The notes under the pieces were generated by a model. It ran no database searches, was not told the DNA's origin, and was given only the letters and a program-made list of their open reading frames with translations. Positions 18,801-25,900 of a stretch of 42,171 nt of DNA are shown here, piece by piece. A program made the position numbers and the translations under genes. Each line of letters begins with the position of its first letter. The stretch's first letter is position 1. The DNA is from a virus, in the IMG/VR virus record IMGVR_UViG_3300006923_000049, positions 1 to 42,171 of that record; one strand, written 5' to 3'.

Positions 18801-20487
18801 TATATCCGCTCAAGCCTCTCTTGCTCAATCCGTCATGATCATAGGGAACGCTTAAATCGATATATTCGCCTGAAGCCTTAGGCTCAAGGCGGATCCAGTT
18901 AGCGGGAACTTGGCTTATATCGGTAAGAATATTTGGACAGACAGACACCATAAGGCTTTTTGCTGAGCAGATCTTTTGATTAAACCACTTTCTATCATTC
19001 TTAATGTAAGTCTCTTTCGAAAAGTCCCTGGAACCCATTAGCATATCAGGCCTATTTAGCTCTCCTAACAAACTTGTAATATTCGGCACCCCAATTGCAT
19101 TCAAAGATACAGACAACGGTAATCCAAGAGACTTCTGAGCGTAATAAGAAGAAGGATTTGTAATGATAGGTGATCCAGAAGACAGTAGATATGCACTTAG
19201 GTCGCTAAAGATGCTCTCTACGCTTGTTCCGTGCTCGCTATCATCAAAGCTAATGATAGGCTTTAGATCCTTATTTTCTGGGTCGAAATATGGAAGAGAT
19301 ATAACTGGGGCAGTGAACATTTCTACTGCGCCCGAAATCTTTACGAATTCTTTTGGAAGAGAAGGACTTTGCTTGGGGGAAATGATTGGGGATAGAAAAT
19401 ACTTAAAAGAAGAATCATGTCCATCGGCAAAAATAGAGATAGAAACAGGAGCCTTGTTTAGAGGGTAGCCTTTTTCTCCGTCTTCTATTTTAATATCAGG
19501 AGGAGCGGCATACTCAAACGCTAGCGCCTTATAGTCCTTAGTCTGCTTGTTTGCCAGCTCTAAGCAAAAGAACAAGGAGTCTTCTTCGTCTTCAACTTCT
19601 AAGTTTGTAATGCCAGAGCTATTTCTTCCGGATATATCTGGAGTTTTTATGTATATATCGTTGTCTATTGCAGTGCAATAACCGACAATATCCTTCGATC
19701 TTTTTCCTTCTAGGAATTTTTCTTCAATATGAAAAATAGGGAATAAATCTAACAGAATTTGAGCAATTTCATCAGGATTAGAGCTTAGCTCCTGACTCTT
19801 ACTCTGTATTCTTAGTTCCCTAAACGTTTTGCCAGATAATCCAACGTAATTGCTTAGACCATAATCTTCATTTTCAAAATCTTCAGGATCAAAAGTGAGA
19901 GCCTCTAATATGGTCTTAACTTTATCAAATGGAATAAACTTTAATCCACCAATTTTGGACATAGAAGAGAGGCGAGACTTTCCACTTTCTGAAATAGAAT
20001 TATTTACATCAGAAACACCACTATAAGAGCCCCTTAGGCTGCTAAGATAAACAGTTGGGATCTGATTAGAATTAAGCCCAGTCGTTATGTTGGGCATATT
20101 TTGAAGAGCTTTGTTTATTGCAACTCTAGCGGCAGTTAAGACAGAAAGCCTCTGCTCTCCACTGCCAGCTTTTACTGAGCCAATTCCGGTCGAAGAAATA
20201 TATTTCTCCAGAGCCTTAACTGGTGCATCATATCTGCTTGACTTCAGCGGACCAAGAGGCTTTAGCTCGTTTCCGAGCGATAGCTTCATAATGGCTCCAC
20301 CGATAAGAGGCACTACATCTTCTTCGGAAGAAGCTTTCGGAAATAATACCTCATATTTAGCGCCTTCCAATCCAGCGCTACTTACAAACTCATCTTCTTC
20401 TGAGCAATTTATGCTTATTTTAGAAAAGTCTTCAGACTGAGATATTGGGCCGATTAAATCTAATAAAATTTTTGAAGAACTAGCCAT
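12889..20487 (-). CDS. Giant virion-module protein with hydrophobic helix cluster, 2532 aa
   Basis: No family is recognised over the whole length. From the N-terminus: a mixed beta-rich region (1-1190) with an Ig-like stretch near 590-690; a charged coiled coil (about 1202-1266, IQEIDGKIQAIEEKEAAYN); an Ala/Gly-rich run (about 1266-1350); a beta-rich block (1350-1590); a hydrophobic cluster (1592-1731) with three or four long apolar helices and several cysteines; a calcium-loop-like DLDGNGEHDNVN (1847-1858); and a filamin/bacterial-Ig-like C-terminal domain (about 2355-2448, ending AAGKVQIRATIC). ATG 20487 is preceded by AGGA, 36 bases after the spike stop. Position between spike and gp25 indicates a baseplate or tail-tip component. 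The apolar cluster could insert in a membrane during genome delivery; this is inference. Confidence 0.5.
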   Translation of the reverse strand: MASSSKILLDLIGPISQSEDFSKISINCSEEDEFVSSAGLEGAKYEVLFPKASSEEDVVPLIGGAIMKLSLGNELKPLGPLKSSRYDAPVKALEKYISSTGIGSVKAGSGEQRLSVLTAARVAINKALQNMPNITTGLNSNQIPTVYLSSLRGSYSGVSDVNNSISESGKSRLSSMSKIGGLKFIPFDKVKTILEALTFDPEDFENEDYGLSNYVGLSGKTFRELRIQSKSQELSSNPDEIAQILLDLFPIFHIEEKFLEGKRSKDIVGYCTAIDNDIYIKTPDISGRNSSGITNLEVEDEEDSLFFCLELANKQTKDYKALAFEYAAPPDIKIEDGEKGYPLNKAPVSISIFADGHDSSFKYFLSPIISPKQSPSLPKEFVKISGAVEMFTAPVISLPYFDPENKDLKPIISFDDSEHGTSVESIFSDLSAYLLSSGSPIITNPSSYYAQKSLGLPLSVSLNAIGVPNITSLLGELNRPDMLMGSRDFSKETYIKNDRKWFNQKICSAKSLMVSVCPNILTDISQVPANWIRLEPKASGEYIDLSVPYDHDGLSKRGLSGYSPSVTHQFALYAMDEYGQIVRVPGENISISPQVSIIEGVTPDGFAGGLLLGSDVTSMTLSLDREVTDASVRIFSDLNTSEEINVSDIAISSQGSGIIISSSEPLVESLFENKTGIYYIQVVSEDGSASDNLGPIAIFPDFTDLPARPEDKIEFKVLDGLTAPRFGKEIDSIPLLMDGEASAEIILKYSRPVFREGLPLYGYIGILNDSERNNLSILKEDIGWTADNPSSSPLALTTLSSTPLIVPTKMEYVFGTDDFSRINNHKVKLKFPGPGAKLNISRFNELVGEDRGEGDLEFLEYPRAYIILSNKRIHDKISLGASDFAMIPIGSTGKNGEKPAFINPPYVNALAMKLSNVGIGNSKSFSNVTRSSLEPYRDYISGINIDELEDESELRTNNKIARLSVLFEGYSDEPRISRSYKVSIGSGANVKKIRGKRLGLIRGEKNKLIANYIDIRGVSDTGFLDIIVTKKDRRFNVTYDSVVRKRLTVDFEDTEEDSEIIDESIVKSRLFSSEDNILAKEANKLIPKIIEKDDGTNRFVPFPNIFPASLNLSPIPLRTGSYIGNDDASNVNSYLNFPNPIKIFPSVDLVFGAEEPKIEGGEEKIAYGMLLSDITIGPERDKAFGEIVKINTSGSSEVLLSLSDVSAGIERIREQGSAQLKDLNAEKEALKASKDDPEGLLSDEKIQEIDGKIQAIEEKEAAYNSALTAADAAVPGTSEVSADDSAASTLAAGAAGAAEATGAVVGAANDALGLLEDGLALIQTLTDKLSSLTGLAGQISEGLEQSASAMGPRESDFSRVNIKNIFIDKESSIPTSFIDMSDDATKAKLVLDFRFGQTSAIKFNVPEIIRIIGDGGDEYVPDHLAGGSGDKPFSKFVLKSGQVFYIVAEGATRNTKIELGGRRIKILEITPESIYLKFKVKAPNLSKTSAFGGDDCITLALTNSSEKHIQVARQIGNDIAIDLDKKIGDSIDGGSRNKRGLPTDLKEKLSDRPLKFTSVILDKANVPKEFIQSFCDMSFHLTGELALQLRNFKVLLVPIKVIFCIIDVICALLNPIALVFAIIRLFLCLYDLILLLPQLSVPAMLLALVLHVIELLLCIILKVLSTVNAINEISTAIKNAVEQRNYPAIIALEETISEHLASLEADLTVLDPILNILALFLELLSLTFAFPCQIKTDADEEACIDPSQLAGLIMSKVVPAGRIVPDALLPMAQTYTTLPVDDVGSAGNTPPAIFDLGSILSEVSEQGSGVEIVSDNTGFGGRPLPGIRSSLTGDNILIEEGGFFEGDLDGNGEHDNVNYQSLRFNGGDFEGTFGLSFSRSIKEFAIFTGPDPRMVWFEFNESGKTAPHAFIPFFAPFFDKKTIDNLQTLDSPPSFLKPDGNSLKIAGDMDDIGFVSPIDGASDKDATGGFFLERGADLNGARTYQPKPLTVTFELQEPGVNPDTLSAEFTPVEVTKTFGSIPMIALIDDEFNIYFVEAPGTGQGGIIVEDVNGVPAITAIHAKMMNFPTAPKKAFTVEGREIYLSFAELNPDPASTQAASLEALENDHEINAGEILIWQQANYNAIAGSADQPFEFFADGTAVGDYDYVGGSPADIDAITRAANTINVFDFPRLYVVDMRQLSGDIAAACGASGPTELLLDLPGFTEPDKIEDSIGTLTDCLEAFLSFFHSEEEDSEGIPIGIIPKIRNSLELGKIPSQISVQDVVAQYNTLKECYEDEVDNICGFVINPLNTSFKIENDDDETALAEFVNPEQEDLATLAGFDIVDELEFDEELAGFPQITGAMEYASGIGDSATVAVGSKAIVKIIPRDCYDEVLAPALDLTDSIKIDFLKDETGGAELVAATSEDSSVIFEKEGGEYTFAVTAPAAGKVQIRATICSTVVQAVTDRGIVDPRVEAAEVEVDCVDDSTITVAEASEEFAPGALSKVDRILTVLFVPAVSTSGVGYGDEDRENSAKSSKPSPQTFGTKLEN
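14914..14949 (-). other. EF-hand/dockerin-like calcium loop in the 2532-residue protein
   Basis: Residues 1847-1858 read DLDGNGEHDNVN. Oxygen side chains at loop positions 1, 3, 5, 9 and 12 with glycine at 6 match the calcium-binding loop pattern. A single loop in a beta-rich context is more likely a structural ion site than a regulatory EF-hand pair. Single matches can arise by chance. Confidence 0.4.
15295..15714 (-). other. Segment encoding the hydrophobic helix cluster (residues 1592-1731)
   Basis: Within the 2532-residue protein, about 70 nearly uninterrupted apolar residues (from FKVLLVPIKVIFCIIDVICA to LLLCIILKVL) are followed by an amphipathic helical hairpin and a second apolar stretch (ILALFLELLSLTFAF). 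Three to five helices of membrane-spanning length are possible. Cysteines occur inside the helices and just after them (FPCQIKTDADEEACI). It is the most hydrophobic region in the window. Confidence 0.7.
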
Positions 20488-20523
20488 TATAATCCTAAGC
20501 TTATATTACTTGTAATAATATAT

Positions 20524-22920
20524 TTACTCACCAACAGAATCCAGCAGGCATTTGATTTGGTCCGGAACTCCCTCAATCGTGGCATCTGGTGTATCCGTAG
20601 ATACAGGATCCTTATAAGTTTTTCTCGGAGGCCTATTCCCCTCTCTAACTTCAACGCTTTGTCCCGCAAGAATTAGCTTAGACGTGCTTTCTAGCGCAAT
20701 ATCTCCATCATTTCTAATCACCATAGGGCTTCCGGGATTCATTCCTGCAATAACCAAGCCATTCTTGCTTATAGATATGATATAATCAGAAGCATTTACG
20801 CTATCGACCTCTTCTCCGAGGAACCCTTTATGATTAACATTTACCCTTAATTCGAATCTTCCTTCATTAAATTGATCGCCATTAGTTCCTCCGATATTAA
20901 ACAACGTATCACCATCAGTCTGTACGACTAAGCTTCTATTGTTTTTATCTTTGCCAAACCATGCGATCATACTGCCTGCTGCATCTAATATAATGCTTTT
21001 TTGATCGTTATTATCTGACCCCACAGATGCTTCTATCGATCCTTCGAAGTTTAGATTGGCGCTCTTGCCACCCGGAGCTTTTCTGGCCTCTTTTGACTTG
21101 TCGATATTCGTAGAGATTAAATCGCCCTGCTCACTTTTACTTACAGCAAATGAATTAGAATACTGAATATTAACTCTGTCTTCATTTTCATTAAACTCCT
21201 GTGTGAAATCTTGTCCCGCGACAAGCACGCCTCCTCCGGGGTCTATAGCGGGAGGGCCGGGATAAACACTCACTGCCGCCATATAATTAACTTGTGCTGA
21301 ATCTTCTCCGTCTAATCCAAAAGTTTCCGATGCTCTCTCAAAAGATTTATTGATCGAATTGCCGGGAATATAGCCTGTGCATTTTGCATTTTGAAATGGA
21401 ATCAAAACGTTATTTATTGTATTCGCAATAAGCATTTCTGCTGCAGCATATATATTGTGATGTTTAGTTGGATTTACTCGAATACTCTCTGAGTCTGCAG
21501 CAGTCTCAGATCCAAGGCCTTCGAAATAATTGTCATCATTCGAATACCTAATTCCGGTAAAACGAGTAGCTCCGCTTTCCTCCTCCTGAATGGCGTCCAC
21601 TGCAGAACTAGCTGGAAACAACACTCCGCTCTCTGCATCTCGCAATGTAATCGGAATCTTTTCCTTTTTTCTAAAGCCATATGTGGTTTCAATTTTATCT
21701 GTTTTTTCAGAATAAAATTCTGCGAAATTAGGATAAGGAATATTTCCAGTATTTGATGTAGCTGGAATATTTGCCTTCAAAGCCCCCTCTTTATCAATGG
21801 ACAAAACGAAGTTGTCTCTGCTATTCGAAGTCTTGCTTGACAAGCTATTCGTAGAAACCTGAAAGTGATAACCGATGCCTCTTCTGGACTTTAGTCTCCC
21901 TTCTTCGTATCCTAAGATGAGATCTGTGCCAGAAGGATGACCCAGGGAATCTCCTATCGATACTCTGCCATAATTTGAATCAAGCACCTCTCCTCTTGAA
22001 TTTACAACGTTTCCTGCAATTACTTCAACAAGCTGATGCGGAGCAAGGTGTAGGGCATTTTCTTGAGAAATGGCTCTTACTTCTTTTTTTGTTGAAAATT
22101 TAGAAGTACTATTAGTCCTTACCAGAGAAGCCTCTTGGTCCCACCCTCTAAAATAGTCTGCCTCAGATATCTCATTTACAACAAGCCTATACTCAGATAG
22201 CGCAGGATTTCTTTTTCCTCCGAACAAGCTTACGGGGGCTGCCTTAAATCCGGGGAAAATACCTCTTGTAATTCCGTAGTCTAAATTATAAGTTAAAAGA
22301 TCATTTCCTACATCTGCAACTCCGCTCTTTTGGGTAAAGCCGCTTGGAATTCTAACGACTTCTCTCGAAGAGATTCTATGTGCAGAACTAACCATCTGGA
22401 CAGAGTCTGAAACGACAGAAAGGTTTGTTTTAGTGGAATTTGTTTTTTCAATAAAGATTCCATTGCTAAGCTCATTCCCCAGGAAGATTCCCGTTCCAGC
22501 TCCTCCAGACCCAGAGAGATATAACTCAGAGCCACCGCCTCCAAAGACCTTTACCTCTCCAGATTTCATGTTCTTTATGGGATACTCAGACCTTCCGGCG
22601 AGAGCATTCTCAGATGGCGTTCCTCCGGCTTCGCTCCCCCTATCTGTTTTGGGGACAATTCTAATCGCCTGCACAATGCCTTTCCCGCCAGGGTATACTC
22701 TTGTGCATATAACTGTATCCCCAATTTCCGGATGCTGATAAATGCCTGCGTCGCCAACTCCTCCGTAATAAACTGGAGGAATAACATAAGGATCATCGTT
22801 GTCAGTTGGATCTGTACTTATTATAAGGTCACCAGTTACCAAGTCTATATCCTTGATAAGAGCCTCAAATACCTTAAAGCTTGAAAGCTGACCCTCTACT
22901 TCTTCTGGGGAAATCGACAT
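20524..22920 (-). CDS. Baseplate central spike, gpV/gp5 OB-fold type
   Basis: 798 residues. The N-terminal 120 residues fit the OB-fold of gpV/gp5/VgrG spikes, with the typical PEIGDTVICTRVYPGGKG segment at about 63-81 followed by the closing strand IVQAIRIV. Downstream is glycine-rich (GGGGSELYLSGSGG), then long beta-rich stretches. The C-terminal 160 residues alternate short strands and turns (DGDTLFNIGG, DGDIALESTSKLILAG), as in the beta-helical needle that pierces the outer layer of the cell. The gene follows the hub gene directly, the usual hub-spike pairing. No lysozyme or peptidase domain is visible. The AGGAAAG ahead of ATG 22920 lies within the end of the hub gene. Confidence 0.75.
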   Translation of the reverse strand: MSISPEEVEGQLSSFKVFEALIKDIDLVTGDLIISTDPTDNDDPYVIPPVYYGGVGDAGIYQHPEIGDTVICTRVYPGGKGIVQAIRIVPKTDRGSEAGGTPSENALAGRSEYPIKNMKSGEVKVFGGGGSELYLSGSGGAGTGIFLGNELSNGIFIEKTNSTKTNLSVVSDSVQMVSSAHRISSREVVRIPSGFTQKSGVADVGNDLLTYNLDYGITRGIFPGFKAAPVSLFGGKRNPALSEYRLVVNEISEADYFRGWDQEASLVRTNSTSKFSTKKEVRAISQENALHLAPHQLVEVIAGNVVNSRGEVLDSNYGRVSIGDSLGHPSGTDLILGYEEGRLKSRRGIGYHFQVSTNSLSSKTSNSRDNFVLSIDKEGALKANIPATSNTGNIPYPNFAEFYSEKTDKIETTYGFRKKEKIPITLRDAESGVLFPASSAVDAIQEEESGATRFTGIRYSNDDNYFEGLGSETAADSESIRVNPTKHHNIYAAAEMLIANTINNVLIPFQNAKCTGYIPGNSINKSFERASETFGLDGEDSAQVNYMAAVSVYPGPPAIDPGGGVLVAGQDFTQEFNENEDRVNIQYSNSFAVSKSEQGDLISTNIDKSKEARKAPGGKSANLNFEGSIEASVGSDNNDQKSIILDAAGSMIAWFGKDKNNRSLVVQTDGDTLFNIGGTNGDQFNEGRFELRVNVNHKGFLGEEVDSVNASDYIISISKNGLVIAGMNPGSPMVIRNDGDIALESTSKLILAGQSVEVREGNRPPRKTYKDPVSTDTPDATIEGVPDQIKCLLDSVGE

Positions 22921-22922
22921 AC

Positions 22923-25900
22923 TTACACGACTTTCCTATCCAACATTCCAGAGGGAATATTTATAATCCCGACTTCTACTATGCTGGCCTTGTATTCTTT
23001 TGTAAAGCTAAAGGCAGTTACTTCTTCTCGAATGTCAGCCCATCCTCCTTGACTTGGCCCTCCCTTTGGAAAAATTCCTGTTATCTGCTCTTCAGACAAG
23101 CCATCTAATTGTTCATCGTGCTTAATTGCGGCCAAGAGGGTCCTGTCCAAACATTGAATCTGTCCAACTGAATTTTCGTCTGTCTTCTTAAAGAAGGAGA
23201 CTTGCTCAATAATCTTCTTTGCAGGTATTTTTGAAACAGGAATGCTATTAGGTAGACGCATAGGCTTCAGTGATCTCGTTTCCGGAATCAGATCATCTCC
23301 TCCAGAAAATGGATTGCTTTGGGCAACTTGAGACGGAGATTCTAGCAGAGACCTTATGGCTGCCATCTTCTTTTTAGCCTCTTCGATCCCGCTTTCATCA
23401 TCTTCGTTAAGAGCAAACCCTCTAATCAGAACGTATCTGTCTCCAGACAAGCCGCCCATTAAATCCAGCATCATATTTGTAAATCTTATTTGGTTATCAT
23501 TAAATGCCAATAATTTGGCGGGCTTTACAGCGCTAGACGGAAAGACTATCGCAGAGTCTGGGCTCAATGGACGATAATTATCATCAGTCTCACTCGATCT
23601 GTATATCAAGGATGGATCCTCAATGAAATTAGAGACCATTTGTTGACCAATAATATCCAATGGGCCAGGAATATAGTCTCCAGCCGGATGGCCGTATTCT
23701 AAGTCTAGCTTTGTCGTATAAGAGCTTCCAAAGCTGAAAGTATGAGAGACACTCTTTACGTAATAGAGAAGCCCTTTGCTTGGAATGAAGACGGTATCTC
23801 CGGGCTGATAGAACTCATTTCCAGAAATAGTAACAGACCCCATATTTACGGCAAACTTTTGCATTCCAAGCTTTAATATCGCATAGGGTTTTGCCTGTCC
23901 TTCTGTATCGCTTATAAAAGGAATAGATTGTTTGGCAGGTTTATATCCATACTGTCTCCATAAATCGAAGTCTGTAGCTCCAGCCCAAAAGTATAGCCCT
24001 TCAAAGCCTCTGTTTAATCCGTCTCCAATAAGTGGAGCATTACCACTTATATCAAGCCTAGTAAACTCAGGAGGGTTTTCGGAAAAAGTTGAACTTATTA
24101 TAAACTCATCTTTTAGAATGAATCTTTTTCCGGAGCCATATCCTAAAAGATTTCTGGTGTCATCTTCAATCAAGTGATCATATACAGCGCCCTCAGACAT
24201 TTTCCCGGTTAAAATATCCGATCCAGTCTGGAGTGCATTTGCGCTTTTTTCCAGAAAATCTACAACCTTATCGTTAATATCCAGCTCTATGTCAGAGCCT
24301 TCTCCAGTTTGCAGGAATGTTTCTATTTCGCTCAATTCTTTTTGCTTGACTAAGTTTGCCTGAAGCATAGAAACAAATGAGTCCCTGTTGGAGATGGCCT
24401 GCTTCAGCTTTCCTAGCAAATCCTCTTCAGAAAAGAATGGATCGCCCTCCTCAGAGGTGACATTTGTAAAATAAGAGAAGTGCTTATCATCGAAAGAATC
24501 TCCTGAGCCGATAAGGCCTGAGGCTGGATCTCTTCCGAATTGTTTTTTAAATGAATTTCTAATATTATTTAAATCAGATGCCGAAAAATGAACAGCCGGA
24601 TATCCAGAATTGCCCCCAACTTGAGTTTGGGAGTCATTTACCAAACTCATCTGCTCCTGAACGATGGGATCAAATGTTCCCAGGAGCTTGTCCGTATTTC
24701 CTCCTAAGACATCGCCCTTCTGCTGAAAGCTGGCAGATAAGTCCAGGCCATTATCCCCGGGCCTTCTAGTGCTAATTGGATGATTTGTCTTAAAGAGAGA
24801 AAGATTCTTTACGTCAGATGATCCTCCTTTGAATTCGTTTGGCCCTGGCTCGTTGTAATAGGAGCTATTATCTTTATGTATATGAACCCCAAAGAAAGGA
24901 AGAGAGGAAGCGCCTCCAAAGCTCATGTTTGGAATCAGATTTCTATCTGGATACTTCCCTAGCAAAAGGGCAATTAAAGCAATCTTTATGTTTAGAGCAT
25001 GAACCTGAAGATAGATTCCCTCGATTCTTGTTTGAAATAGATCAGTTACAAATCGAGGAATAATATTCTTATTCTCATTAGTTTGTCTTCTTATAGCCTC
25101 CCTTAGAATGCTGAGAGGCACTCTGTTCCAGAGCGGAGGCCTAAATTCCAAATGTCCCTGAGAATTGCAAAAGAATTCTAAGTCTAAATAATTAGACGCC
25201 TCATTACATAGCTGCCAAGAATCTTTGAAGAGACCATCAAACAGCTTCCATCCACTACGATTTAGACTTAAGATGAATGGACGGATGTCTGCAGAGTCAT
25301 ACTGATCAGAGACCATAAAGAGATTCCTGTCTCTATTTAGCCTTACATCTTCGATCTTCCTTTGAGCTCCCACTAACATCATGGCTCTAGTTACATCGTT
25401 ATTCTCTTCTTGATCTCCTGATATCGGCAAGTTTGCGGCACCAGATAGGCTTATCTGGATGCCGATTTGCTCCTCAGAAGTTAGAGCGTTTGTAGATGTC
25501 GTGCCAATCTTAATCTGTTCTCTAATGGCTTCATCTATTGCCTGTATTTCCGAAGAAAGAGTGGACGCAAAGATCCCGCCCTGGAGGGTCGGCCCAGAGC
25601 TTTTTTCTATATCTGAAATCTTTCTTCTAAGAAGCTTCTTTCTGGCTTGCAAGCTTTTTATGTTATTGTTTGCTACATCTCTGCGGCTAGCATTATTTAG
25701 CATTTGTTCTGTTGAAGCAGAGTTCATAGTCAGCATTCTGTAAGGCTGAAAATTGCCATAATAGTTATTTTGCTTTCTAACCGTATCCAAAACACCTGTT
25801 AGCGGGTCTAACGGATTGAGCCTTGTGGACTTATCTAGCTTATTATGAGCAGCCAACGCCTGCTCTATAAAGCTCTCTATGTTATAAGGCTGGCCTACGA

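Noticed and set aside
20488-20523. Short AT-only inverted repeat (TATTAC/GTAATA) between spike and giant gene
   Set aside because: Six A/T-rich pairs with a two-base loop are too weak for a terminator, and no T-tract follows.
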